Source: a candidate division TA06 bacterium 32_111
Lineage (GTDB): Bacteria; Hydrothermota; 32-111
Assembly: GCA_001508335.1 (NCBI GenBank)
Contig: LGFX01000001.1
Span: forward strand, 62,001-126,000
Reading direction: 5' to 3'
Length of the DNA: 64,000 nucleotides
Below are positions 44,646 through 53,711 of this stretch, piece after piece. The position numbers and the translations under genes are program-made. How positions within the stretch are numbered: the first letter of the stretch is position 1; every line of letters begins with the position of its first letter. The notes beneath the pieces were generated by a model. It was not told where the DNA came from, did not search any database, and saw only the letters and a program-made list of their open reading frames with translations.

Positions 44646-46259
44646 ATGTTAAAGAAAAAATTTTCGATTCTTCTTTTAGCCTTACTCCTCTTTGTGGTAT
44701 TTTACCCTGAGAGTATGATAAGGTTAAAAGTTGCGAAATTTTCAACAGATTTTGAACCACCTTCATTTGCAAGTTTAGGACTTGAAAGGATGCAGGTCAA
44801 AGGTGATTATGATTACTATGTTGTTCAGTTCAACGATCTTGCAAGAGAAAGTTATAAACAGGAGATAAAAAAGTTGGGTGGAGAGATTTTTGATTACATT
44901 CCAGACAATGCTTTTATAGTAAAACTTTCCAACAAAAGTTTTGAGAATTTAAAAGAGAGAAAATTTATAAAATTCATTCAAATTTGGCAACCTGCATATA
45001 GAATTGCACCCAATCTTATATATGAAAAACAGGAGCCTTTAAAAGGTGATCTTCCTGGTAGAGTTAACTTGCTAGTTGCTGTTTTTTCTGGAGAAGATGT
45101 TGAGAGTTTCCATTCAAAGTTGAAAAGTATTCCTGATGTAACAATTCTTGCAGGTCCAATGCCTGTAAGAATTTCAGTTCCAGCAGAAAAAGCAAACGAT
45201 ATAGCAAAATTTCTTGCAAATCAGGTTGAAGTTTACTGGGTTGAAAGGGATTATCCTGTTGAACTTCATAACGCATGGTCAAGGTGGATTTTGCAAACTT
45301 TTGATACTTTAAATATGAAGGCAGCTGCAGATTCTTGGAAATCACAACTTACAATATCATCTTCAGCAGATTCTTTGAGATTACCTTTTTATGCACACTC
45401 AATATATGGTCAAAATCAGATAGTCGGAGATGATGATACAGGTATGGATTGGGATAATATTTATTTTAGAGACCCATCTGGAACAAAACCTGTTTACGAT
45501 AAGGATAAGGATAGAGTTTGCGAAACAACTGGAACACATAGGAAAGTTGTTGCATACAATGTACATGCAGATACCTTTGATTTAAACTCCTCAGGACATG
45601 GTTCTCATACTTGTGGTTCAGTTGCAGCAGATTCAATGAATTCCGGACTTCCAAGTGTTACTGCTTATGCGAGAGTTATGGGTATGGCACCTCTTGCAAG
45701 GATTGCGTTCACAGATATTGGAGGCAGTTCTGATGCACTTGTTCTTCCAACAAACTATCAAGATATATACCAGTGGGCTTACAATGCTGGTGCTAGAATA
45801 CACACATCATCTTGGGGACAATCAACGGGTGGATACAGTAGTTATACTTTGAATGCACAACAGATAGATTCATGTGCTTGGGATAAAAAAGATTTTCTTA
45901 TGTTTAGATCAGCTGGGAACTCGAATCTTTATAGGGATTCGGTAAACAGTCCAGCAACAGCAAAAAATATTGTTTGCGTTGGTGCAACTGAATCTGGATT
46001 CGGTGATGGTTCAACAACATGGGCTGTTAATGGAACATCATCAAGAAATGAACTTTTGGATGTTGCTGAGTTCTCTTCACATGGTCCTACGAAAGAGGGT
46101 ATGATGAGACCAGATCTTTGTGCAACTGGTGGATGGTATATCTGGTCTGTTGATTCTGATGGAAGTTTGACATCAAACAATGCGGGAATAACATATATGG
46201 GTGGAACTTCAATGTCAACTCCAACTGCTGCAGGTTTTGGTGCACTTGTAAGGCAATAG
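44646..46259 (+). CDS. Secreted S8 subtilase, N-terminal part ended by a premature TAG
   Basis: A signal peptide (about 1-24), an inhibitor-type propeptide (about 55-120) and a subtilisin catalytic domain with Asp264 in DDDTGMD, His318 in GHGSHTCG and Ser522 in GGTSMSTPTAAG. The frame stops at codon 538 (TAG, 46257-46259) in VRQ-stop-FTEGWYPSG, where close relatives have a tyrosine (RQYF). The same frame continues open for another 808 codons to 48683. A single base change from TAT or TAC would explain it. The product as read has the triad but lacks the last helix of the fold and the secretion signal. ATG follows AAAGGAGG. Confidence 0.85.
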   Translation: MLKKKFSILLLALLLFVVFYPESMIRLKVAKFSTDFEPPSFASLGLERMQVKGDYDYYVVQFNDLARESYKQEIKKLGGEIFDYIPDNAFIVKLSNKSFENLKERKFIKFIQIWQPAYRIAPNLIYEKQEPLKGDLPGRVNLLVAVFSGEDVESFHSKLKSIPDVTILAGPMPVRISVPAEKANDIAKFLANQVEVYWVERDYPVELHNAWSRWILQTFDTLNMKAAADSWKSQLTISSSADSLRLPFYAHSIYGQNQIVGDDDTGMDWDNIYFRDPSGTKPVYDKDKDRVCETTGTHRKVVAYNVHADTFDLNSSGHGSHTCGSVAADSMNSGLPSVTAYARVMGMAPLARIAFTDIGGSSDALVLPTNYQDIYQWAYNAGARIHTSSWGQSTGGYSSYTLNAQQIDSCAWDKKDFLMFRSAGNSNLYRDSVNSPATAKNIVCVGATESGFGDGSTTWAVNGTSSRNELLDVAEFSSHGPTKEGMMRPDLCATGGWYIWSVDSDGSLTSNNAGITYMGGTSMSTPTAAGFGALVRQ

Positions 46260-46340
46260 TTTACAGAAGGATGGTATCCATCTGGAACGAAGAATAGTTC
46301 AGATGCGTTCACCCCTTCAGCAGCACTAATAAAGGCTATA

Positions 46341-48683
46341 ATGATAAACTCTACAAGAAACTCTCCAGGTGCTTATTCTACAAGTACTATAAACAACTCT
46401 GGAACCCAGAATGCTCCTTCACAGGGACAGGGATGGGGAAGAGTAGTTCTTGATGATGCTGTTTATTTCAGTGGTGATGTTAGAGATCTTAAAGTTTGGG
46501 ATATAACTTCAGGTTTCACTTCAGCAGGACAATATCATGAATACACAATAAATACAGGTCCATCAACAACTGAGTATGTAAAAATAGTTCTTTGCTGGAC
46601 AGATTATCCAGCAGCGGTTGGTGCTGATCCACTTGTTGTAAACAATCTAAATTTAACTGTAACAGCCAACGGTAACACATACCTTGGGAATGTTTTTGGA
46701 ACCAACTCAAGGTCAACAACAGGCGGTTCTGCAGATGTTGAGAATGTTACTGAAGTTGTATGGCTTGATCCAATACCAAACTCAACAATAACTATAAGAG
46801 TAACAGCAGCAAATGTTCCAAATGGACCACAGCCATATGCACTTGTTGCAACTGGTGATTTTGTTGAATCGGCACCTGCAGGGAAAATATCATATCAAAA
46901 AACATCGGTTCTCGATTCACCAGCACCTGTTCTTGTTGATGGAAAATTAAACAACGGTGAAACAACTGATCTTAACGTTTGGGTTGTTAACAATACTGGA
47001 GCAAAGCAGAACAATGTTACAGCAAAACTCAGAGAAGGCTCAACTTATGTTACAAATCTTGACTCTTTAGGTTCATATGGAAATGTATCTGATGGTGATT
47101 CAGCATACTCTGCTTATAGATTCCAGATAGCAAACAATACACCAGATGGAACTTCTATTCCATGCACCCTCTTTGTTACTTATGGAACAACGGTTGATAC
47201 TTCAACATTCACTCTAACGGTAACAGGTGTAAAAGTAGCAACACTTTCAACTTCACAACTTACTTTCGATTTTTCAAATAAGAAAACAACTACAGAAATA
47301 CTCGCAATTAACAATACAAAAAATGAAAATATTTTCTATGGTGGAACATTTAAAAATATAGGTTTTGTAAACCTTTCAGAAAAGGAAATTTCTTCCAAAG
47401 GTATCTGGGACACCTTAAAATGGGATGATGCTGAAAATGAGGGAGCGCTAGCATGGTATGGAGTGAGTTATTTTGCCAACAAATTTTCAGTTGCTCAAGG
47501 ATGTTCTTTAAGAGCAATATGGTGGGGCAGAGCGATTGAAGATGGACTTGCAAGAACGGATACTTTATATGTATGGTCAGACAATGCCGGAAATCCTGGA
47601 ACACTTCTTGGCAAATATGTTGCTTCAGGCTTAACAACCGGTGGTGCAGCACAACTATTCAGAGCAACACTTTCAACATCCCTATATCTTAATGGAACTT
47701 TCTGGGTTGGTGTTTATGCTGCAACTAACAATTCCACAACACCTCCAAACAGAAGGTCATACATGCTTTCAGATACTATTGGAGGAGCATATTCCTACTA
47801 TGCATCTTCAAGTAGTGGCCCCTGGACGAACTTCTCTCCAAACGGCGATTTTATAATAAGGGCTGAGGTTGAGTATCCACTTTTACCTGCTGATTCTGGA
47901 ACATTCTACATTAAGAATACTGATTCTGGCTCAGTTCTACCATTCGATGTTACAGGTATAACGAAAGCGAGAAACTCATCATGGATAATTTCTATAAGTC
48001 CAACAACAGGAACAATAAATGTTGGGGACTCTCTGGGTGTTACTGTTCTTGTTGATACAGCAGGTCTTACATATGGTGCAACCTATTATGATACACTCCT
48101 TATAGCAACCTCAGCAGATGTTGCAAAGGCTGTAACTTTAAGGTTACCTGTTACTTTGATAATGCCAGCAACTTATGGAATACTTTCAACATCCCTTTTT
48201 GCTAAAGTTGAAGGAAAAGATGTTGTTTTAAAGTGGAATTCTAACTCAACTGAAATGAAAAACTGGATAATTGAAAGGGATGGTTTAATTGTTGGAACAG
48301 TTTCAGGAAATGTTGATTTAACCTATACTGATAAAAACGTTTCTTACGGTTCACATACATACAAAGTAGGCTTCAAATATGGTGATGGAATAATCTATTC
48401 TGATGCAACAACAGTTTTCGTTTCAAAACTGATTACTTCTCTTTTCGTTAGTAAACTATCTGATAAAAATAAAATATCTGTCAGATTTATAAATGCCCAG
48501 AATGGTAAAGTTTCAATACAGATAGTTGATCTTGCCGGTAGAAAAGTCTTAACTTTATATGAAGGTATCCTTCCAGAAGGAGTATTCAATTATAATGTTT
48601 CAGGCCTTTCAAGAGGAGTTTACTTTGTAAAAGTTGTTACAGGTAACGGGATACTTAAAGAAAAATTCGCATTTATAAAATAA
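46341..48683 (+). CDS. Subtilase C-terminal part with type IX sorting domain
   Basis: This continues the frame of the subtilase after the TAG at 46257. I take 46341 as the first ATG, but the homologous sequence runs unbroken from 46260 (FTEGWYPSGTKNSSDAFTPSAALIKAIMINSTR, the end of the peptidase fold). A beta-sandwich P-domain-like region (KIVLCWTDYPA), two or three Ig-like modules and a type A sorting domain follow (VVDLAGRKVLTLYEG...GLSRGVYFVKVVTG). That tail normally directs export through the type IX system and is then removed. On its own this part would have no signal peptide, so it is functional only if the stop is bypassed or not real. Confidence 0.75.
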   Translation: MINSTRNSPGAYSTSTINNSGTQNAPSQGQGWGRVVLDDAVYFSGDVRDLKVWDITSGFTSAGQYHEYTINTGPSTTEYVKIVLCWTDYPAAVGADPLVVNNLNLTVTANGNTYLGNVFGTNSRSTTGGSADVENVTEVVWLDPIPNSTITIRVTAANVPNGPQPYALVATGDFVESAPAGKISYQKTSVLDSPAPVLVDGKLNNGETTDLNVWVVNNTGAKQNNVTAKLREGSTYVTNLDSLGSYGNVSDGDSAYSAYRFQIANNTPDGTSIPCTLFVTYGTTVDTSTFTLTVTGVKVATLSTSQLTFDFSNKKTTTEILAINNTKNENIFYGGTFKNIGFVNLSEKEISSKGIWDTLKWDDAENEGALAWYGVSYFANKFSVAQGCSLRAIWWGRAIEDGLARTDTLYVWSDNAGNPGTLLGKYVASGLTTGGAAQLFRATLSTSLYLNGTFWVGVYAATNNSTTPPNRRSYMLSDTIGGAYSYYASSSSGPWTNFSPNGDFIIRAEVEYPLLPADSGTFYIKNTDSGSVLPFDVTGITKARNSSWIISISPTTGTINVGDSLGVTVLVDTAGLTYGATYYDTLLIATSADVAKAVTLRLPVTLIMPATYGILSTSLFAKVEGKDVVLKWNSNSTEMKNWIIERDGLIVGTVSGNVDLTYTDKNVSYGSHTYKVGFKYGDGIIYSDATTVFVSKLITSLFVSKLSDKNKISVRFINAQNGKVSIQIVDLAGRKVLTLYEGILPEGVFNYNVSGLSRGVYFVKVVTGNGILKEKFAFIK

Positions 48684-48694
48684 ATTTTAAAAAA

Positions 48695-48717
48695 GCACCG
48701 GGGATAATCCCCGGTGC
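48695..48717 (+). terminator. Strong hairpin after the subtilase gene
   Basis: Ten-base perfect GC-rich arms GCACCGGGGA / TCCCCGGTGC around TAA. It starts 12 bases after the stop. A run of six A precedes it and no T run follows, so it may act as an mRNA-end stabiliser as much as an intrinsic terminator. Confidence 0.65.
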
Positions 48718-48839
48718 AAAATTTTCCCCAAAATCCCCTCTTATTTTATTTAAACAATGAAAAATTTGCATTAACTCATAGAATATTGTTTTAATTTATC
48801 ATTCATAACTACTTTTTTTTACAAGTTACCAAAAAAATA

Positions 48840-48855
48840 TGGCATAAAAAATGTA
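48840..48855 (+). promoter_or_regulatory. Sigma-54-like element before the gingipain-like gene
   Basis: TGGCAT, five bases, then ATGTA. This has the same -12 half as the element at 21256 and the same spacing as the other two. It lies 27 bases before the ATG at 48883. Confidence 0.4.
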
Positions 48856-48882
48856 CACTTTTTATAAAAAAAAGGAGGTTTG

Positions 48883-51519
48883 ATGAAAAGAGTTTCGATA
48901 ATTTTTCTTATTTTTATGACTCTTATCCTTTTTGCAAAAAGTAATGTGATTTACTTAGGGCCAAATTCGTTGAATGAATTCAAAAGTATAGACATTTACA
49001 AATCAACTATCGATTTTGAGGCTGATAAATTTTTTGTTGAGAAAGATGGAGAGTATGATCTGGTAAATATAGATGGACTTTCACAGTTCAGTTTTGAAGT
49101 AGGTTATCCTTCTTTACCATTTCTTGTAAAAAATATAGCATTACCAGATGAAGGGGATCTTGACTATAAAATAGAAATTTTGGAGGAGATTCAGATAGAT
49201 GGTAAATTTAATATTAAACCATTCCAACCACCACTTCCCGAGATACCTAATTTCCAGCCGCAATTTGTAAAAGATGATGAGTTTTATTCAACAAACACTT
49301 TTTATCCTTCAAAAAATGTTACGATTTTAGAACCTACAGGAATAAGGGATGTAAGGTTTTCTAAGGTTTATTTTTCACCTTTTAGATACAACCCGGTTAC
49401 GAAAAAATTGATTCTGATAAAAAAAGCAAGAATAACATTTTTCGTTAACAGTTCAAAATCGACAAACCCTATAAACAATTCTTTCTATTTGACTGAAGAG
49501 TTTGTTCCACTCTATAAAGAGTTTTTAAGTAATTTTGATGCAGTGTTAAAGTATAAAAGGGTTGAAACTTTACAGGAAAGGAATGAAAGGATTCAAAAGG
49601 TAAGAGAATCTTTGAAAGGTGATAATTTTACTCCACCTGGAGATTATCTTATAGTTGTTGGCGGAACTACCTTGAGTAACAAAGTGAAAACTTTTGCAGC
49701 GTATAAGGCAAAATTAGGTTATAATCCTGTTGTTTGGCACTTGGCAAACAATGTTTCCTCTAAACAGATAAAAGATTCAATACAATATGCTTATAACAAC
49801 TGGAGTGTAAAACCTGTTTACATACTTATAGTTGGTGATGCTGATTCAACAAGAACCCCATCTGAAAGTTGGGTTATAATGAGACCCTTGTGGAAAGATT
49901 TTAGGTCACTTTATTCTTATGGAATCAAACCTGGTTTTGTCCCAAACGATCACTGGTTTGCATGTCTTAACGATACGAATTATTATCCTGATGCTTATAT
50001 TTCAAGATTCAATGTTAAGGATACTATACAACTGAACAATATTGTAAATAAAACGATAAAATATGAAACAGATCCACAGTTAACAGGAAATCCTGATTGG
50101 TTTACAACCTATGTAGGTGTTGGTGGTTATGAAGGAGGAAGAATTTTTGATACAACAGCAACAAGAGTTTGGAAAAACTATTTGAAACCTTATGGATGGA
50201 CAGATTGGGATTCTCTTATTGAAACAAGAACTTGGAGTCCTGGTAGAGCAACAGTTTCAGATTCTATAAATGATGGACAGAATTTTATTCTCTTTAGAGG
50301 ACATGGTGCTGAAGGGTATGATGGTGATGCGGATGATGGTAAAGGTTTTGGATGGATGGGAGGTGCTGACCAAAATTATAAAGATTTGTATACGAATGAG
50401 GATATAGCAGTAAGAGCGAATGGTTATATGGGTGGATTCATCTTTGCACCAACATGTCTTGCAGGAAACTTCGCGTATCCTAACGATACCAACTCTATGG
50501 GGGATTATTGGACACATCTAACTTCAAACAATGGTGGAGTTGGCTATTTTGGTGCTACAAATGTTTCTTTATCTTATTACAACGATTCCATGTCTCTTGG
50601 AGTTGGTAGAGCCTTTGCAAATTATAACAACGTAATGCCTGATAGAACTTTTGGAAAAGTAACAAACTATGCTAAACTTTATATGGAAACTTATAACGGT
50701 TCAACAGATTATTTCCGTCTTGAAAATTACCTTATGAATACCCTTGGTGATCCGGCAGTTATGATTTGGACAAAAGTTCCAAAAAATTTAACAGTCTTGC
50801 ATGATAATTCTGTTGAAACAAGAACTGATACTATAACTGTTACAGTAACGGACAACACAAAAGCAGCAGTTTCGGGAGCAACAGTTTGTCTTTACGATAC
50901 ACTCGAAACTCCTGACATACATATTGTTGCAACAACTGATGCAACTGGAAAAGCAACTATAATTTCAACATATACAAAAATCGGAAGTGCTTTCTTAACT
51001 GTTACTAAACAGGATTATATACCTTATATGGGAACCGTTACAATCAACGCAACAACTGAACTTGAGGAAATATCTTTTACAGGAACATTAGTAAATGGCA
51101 AAGTTATATTGAAATGGCATACAACCAATCCAACTTCAGTCAAAAATTATAAACTTTACAGAGATGGTAAAGAACTCGCAACACTTTCTAACAGTGAAAT
51201 GGAATTTGAAGATATATTACTTAATGAAGCAACAAATAAAGTTGAATACAAACTTGATATATACTATGTATCAGGAAAGTTATCAGAATACAAACTTCCT
51301 ATGATAATTGATAATAAAAAGTCTTTTCAATTCAGTAAGAATAGATTATATCTTAACAATATTGAAAGAGTTGAAATATTCAATATCTCTGGTCAGAAAG
51401 TCAAAGATTTCAAGATTAATAAAAAATCTGCACTTATAGATATTTCAAATCTTTCGAATGGCTTTTATATAATAAAAGCTGATGATCTTGAAAATAAAAA
51501 AGTGATGATTGTAAAATAA
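48883..51519 (+). CDS. Gingipain-like C25 cysteine protease with type IX sorting domain
   Basis: The ATG at 48883 follows AGGAGG with four bases between. The 878-residue product has a signal peptide (about 1-20), a C25 propeptide (about 35-230, EVGYPSLPFLVKNIALP) and the caspase-like C25 domain. The catalytic dyad is His474 in FRGHGAEG and Cys525 in APTCLAGNF. An Ig-like module (about 640-720), a fibronectin-like segment and a type A sorting tail (VEIFNISGQKVKDF...LSNGFYIIKA) follow. It is probably a cell-surface or secreted peptidase. The gene appears monocistronic, bounded by a sigma-54-like element and a perfect hairpin. Confidence 0.92.
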   Translation: MKRVSIIFLIFMTLILFAKSNVIYLGPNSLNEFKSIDIYKSTIDFEADKFFVEKDGEYDLVNIDGLSQFSFEVGYPSLPFLVKNIALPDEGDLDYKIEILEEIQIDGKFNIKPFQPPLPEIPNFQPQFVKDDEFYSTNTFYPSKNVTILEPTGIRDVRFSKVYFSPFRYNPVTKKLILIKKARITFFVNSSKSTNPINNSFYLTEEFVPLYKEFLSNFDAVLKYKRVETLQERNERIQKVRESLKGDNFTPPGDYLIVVGGTTLSNKVKTFAAYKAKLGYNPVVWHLANNVSSKQIKDSIQYAYNNWSVKPVYILIVGDADSTRTPSESWVIMRPLWKDFRSLYSYGIKPGFVPNDHWFACLNDTNYYPDAYISRFNVKDTIQLNNIVNKTIKYETDPQLTGNPDWFTTYVGVGGYEGGRIFDTTATRVWKNYLKPYGWTDWDSLIETRTWSPGRATVSDSINDGQNFILFRGHGAEGYDGDADDGKGFGWMGGADQNYKDLYTNEDIAVRANGYMGGFIFAPTCLAGNFAYPNDTNSMGDYWTHLTSNNGGVGYFGATNVSLSYYNDSMSLGVGRAFANYNNVMPDRTFGKVTNYAKLYMETYNGSTDYFRLENYLMNTLGDPAVMIWTKVPKNLTVLHDNSVETRTDTITVTVTDNTKAAVSGATVCLYDTLETPDIHIVATTDATGKATIISTYTKIGSAFLTVTKQDYIPYMGTVTINATTELEEISFTGTLVNGKVILKWHTTNPTSVKNYKLYRDGKELATLSNSEMEFEDILLNEATNKVEYKLDIYYVSGKLSEYKLPMIIDNKKSFQFSKNRLYLNNIERVEIFNISGQKVKDFKINKKSALIDISNLSNGFYIIKADDLENKKVMIVK

Positions 51520-51526
51520 CAATTTT

Positions 51527-51550
51527 AAGGTGGGATTTAAATCCCACCTT
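51527..51550 (+). terminator. Perfect 24-base palindrome after the C25 protease gene
   Basis: Twelve-base arms starting AAGGTGGG, perfectly self-complementary, 7 bases after the stop codon. No T run follows. Its last two bases form the start of the -35 box of the next gene's promoter. Confidence 0.6.
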
Positions 51551-51576
51551 GAATTCCCAAAAAAGTTTAATATAAT
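51549..51576 (+). promoter_or_regulatory. Promoter of the lamin-tail protein gene, likely leaderless
   Basis: TTGAAT (51549-51554), a 16-base spacer and a perfect TATAAT (51571-51576). ATG codons lie at 51581 and 51587, so the transcript would start at or between them. Confidence 0.65.
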
Positions 51577-51580
51577 TTTT

Positions 51581-53188
51581 ATGAATATGAGATTTTTTCT
51601 ATCTATTTTTATTTTTCTATTTTTTAATTTAGTAAATTCAAAAATCGTTTTCAATGAAGTTATGTCAAATGTTTTAGGAAATGAATCAGGAGTAGGGTCA
51701 TGTGGAGATAGAAATGAGTTTGTTGAACTTTATAACGATTCATCGGATAGTGTAAATATTTTGAATTATTATTTTTACGATGGTTCTTCTAAAGATTACA
51801 TCATTCTTTATCCTGAGAGTTTAAAATATCCTGGAGGTATAGTTTCAGAATCTATAGTTGCTCCATATTCATATATTGTAATTCTTGATCCAGAATACAC
51901 CATTGTAGGGGACAGTGTCAATTATATGTTGTACGATATTCCATCATCAGCGTACGTTTTTACTATTTCAAACACTACCTTTGGAACTTCTGGACTAACC
52001 TCTTCAACTTCACTCTGCCTTTATGACAAAAATGATAGTTTAATAGATACTTTCGGAACCCCAAATGTTGATGATGGTTTTCCATACCAGACAAAGGATG
52101 GATACTCTCTTGAAAAGAAAAATCCATCTTTTCCGGATGGATTTAATTATTATGGTGAATCTGTTGAGCCAAAAGGAAATAGTATTGGAAGAAAAAACTC
52201 TATTTTTATTGGCGGTGCTCTAATCGATTCTTTTAAACTTGAAGAGGAAAATTTTAAAAAATATTTTATAGTTTATTTTTATGGAGATTATCAAAATGAT
52301 AGGTTAATAATTGAGTATGAAAATTTTACTGACACATTTTTGATTGAAGAAAATTATTTAAAATTTGAACTTCCAGAAAGTGAAAGAGTTTTCAACTTTT
52401 ATACAACTGGAGAAAATAAGAAAAAAAGTTTCATCTATAATGGCAATATTAATCCCGGTTCTATAACTTTAAATGAGTTTATGGTTAAAGGTTTTGAATG
52501 GCTTGAAATATACAATCCATACCTTATAGATTTTAACTTTGATTTTTTAACACTATCAACATTGAATGATTCAGTTATTTTAGAAAATGGTGTTATTCCT
52601 AAAGATTCATACATTGTGATAACTTCTGATACACTAACTTTAAAAACATATTTCCCATATCTTAAGATGAATCTTTTTCAAATAAAACTCTTTTCATTAC
52701 CGGATAGAGAGGATACTTTTGTTTTGAAATATTTTAACAATACTCTTGACTCAGTTATTAGGGGATTTGAGAACAAAGACTCTTCTATTGAAAGAATAAA
52801 CTATCTTGTTGAAGGTTACAGAAAAGATAATTGGGATAACAGTATAAATTATCTTAACGCTACACCATCCTTTAAAAATTCTATTTCATGTTTTTACAAA
52901 GATAAAGATTCAATATCTTTTTATCCAAAGATAGTTGATGAAAAAAATCCTATACTTTTTATAGATTACAAAACAAATATATACAGAGCAACATTGAATG
53001 TAAAAATTTTTGATAGTATGGGGAAAGAGATCTTTTCACCATATATTGATAAGATAACTTCTTCAGAAGAAAACCTTTATATAAAAAATCTTAGATCTAT
53101 TCTTGAAAAAGGTCTTTATATTCTATATTTTGAACTTAAAGATGAAAAGAAAATAATAAAAAGAAATTTTCTTTTTTATATAAGATAG
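51581..53188 (+). CDS. Secreted protein with two lamin-tail (LTD) domains
   Basis: The start is 51581 or 51587, both beginning the signal peptide MRFFLSIFIFLFFNLVNS. Upstream GTG codons fall in the hairpin and promoter. Residues about 20-150 form an LTD domain (IVFNEVMSN, GDRNEFVELYND, YYFYDGSSKDYI). A second LTD-like copy is near 300-390 (ITLNEFMVKGFEWLEIYNP). The last 70 residues (LNVKIFDSMGKEIFSPYIDK...ILEKGLYILYFELKD) look like a type IX/FlgD-like sorting or Ig fold. LTD domains occur in secreted nucleases and surface proteins, but no catalytic domain is seen here. Probably exported to the surface. Confidence 0.75.
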   Translation: MNMRFFLSIFIFLFFNLVNSKIVFNEVMSNVLGNESGVGSCGDRNEFVELYNDSSDSVNILNYYFYDGSSKDYIILYPESLKYPGGIVSESIVAPYSYIVILDPEYTIVGDSVNYMLYDIPSSAYVFTISNTTFGTSGLTSSTSLCLYDKNDSLIDTFGTPNVDDGFPYQTKDGYSLEKKNPSFPDGFNYYGESVEPKGNSIGRKNSIFIGGALIDSFKLEEENFKKYFIVYFYGDYQNDRLIIEYENFTDTFLIEENYLKFELPESERVFNFYTTGENKKKSFIYNGNINPGSITLNEFMVKGFEWLEIYNPYLIDFNFDFLTLSTLNDSVILENGVIPKDSYIVITSDTLTLKTYFPYLKMNLFQIKLFSLPDREDTFVLKYFNNTLDSVIRGFENKDSSIERINYLVEGYRKDNWDNSINYLNATPSFKNSISCFYKDKDSISFYPKIVDEKNPILFIDYKTNIYRATLNVKIFDSMGKEIFSPYIDKITSSEENLYIKNLRSILEKGLYILYFELKDEKKIIKRNFLFYIR

Positions 53189-53198
53189 TATTTCCATA

Positions 53199-53227
53199 TT
53201 GACCTTAAAATCTTTATACATTATATT
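53199..53227 (+). promoter_or_regulatory. Promoter of tadA, likely leaderless
   Basis: TTGACC (53199-53204), then 17 bases and TATATT (53222-53227), or 16 bases and TTATAT. The ATG at 53235 follows after 7-8 bases, and there is no ribosome site. Confidence 0.6.
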
Positions 53228-53234
53228 AAACTTT

Positions 53235-53711
53235 ATGAAAAAGGATGATATATATTTTATGCATTTAGTTTTGAAGGAGGCTAAGAAAGCAGAAAAGTTG
53301 GGTGAGATACCTATAGGTGCTCTTATTGTTAAAGATGGAAAGGTAATTGCAAAATCTTTCAATAAAGTTGAGAAGAAAAAAAGTTCAATAATGCATGCTG
53401 AAATAGATGCTTTGATGAAGGCACAGAAAAAAATAGGTAGTTGGCGTCTTAACGATTGTACAATTTACATTAATGTTGAACCATGTCTTATGTGTACCTG
53501 CGCTATTATTCTTTCAAGAATAAAGAGAGTTGTTTTCGGATGCAGAAATGAAAAGTTTGGTGGAATATACTCATTGGTTGATGTTAAAAATTTAAAGTTG
53601 AATCATAAAATAGAGATAACAGAAGGTGTTTTGAAAGAAGAGTCTATAAAACTTTTAAAAGATTTTTTTAAAAATCTTCGTAAAAAAGGAGAGGTGGTCG
53701 AGTTGGTTTAA
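53235..53711 (+). CDS. tadA: tRNA adenosine(34) deaminase TadA
   Basis: TadA converts A34 to inosine in tRNA-Arg(ACG), which is encoded at 10670. The 158-residue zinc deaminase has HAE with His54 and Glu56, and PCLMC with Cys84 and Cys87. A C-terminal helix is followed by a tail that runs 24 bases into tRNA-Ser(CGA). The final KGEVVELV is encoded by the tRNA 5' half, so the natural C-terminus may vary. The ATG at 53235 is chosen because the promoter would exclude the TTG twelve codons earlier. Confidence 0.92.
   Translation: MKKDDIYFMHLVLKEAKKAEKLGEIPIGALIVKDGKVIAKSFNKVEKKKSSIMHAEIDALMKAQKKIGSWRLNDCTIYINVEPCLMCTCAIILSRIKRVVFGCRNEKFGGIYSLVDVKNLKLNHKIEITEGVLKEESIKLLKDFFKNLRKKGEVVELV

Noticed and set aside
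46257-46259. Amber recoding or a pyrrolysine-type readthrough as explanation of the subtilase stop
   Set aside because: Several normal genes in the window end with TAG, the site matches a tyrosine in relatives, and no suppressor tRNA is visible, so a point change is simpler.
51530-51580. Upstream GTG start for the lamin-tail protein
   Set aside because: The GTG lies inside the palindrome, and the extension would cover the -35 and -10 boxes. The signal peptide begins at the later ATG codons.
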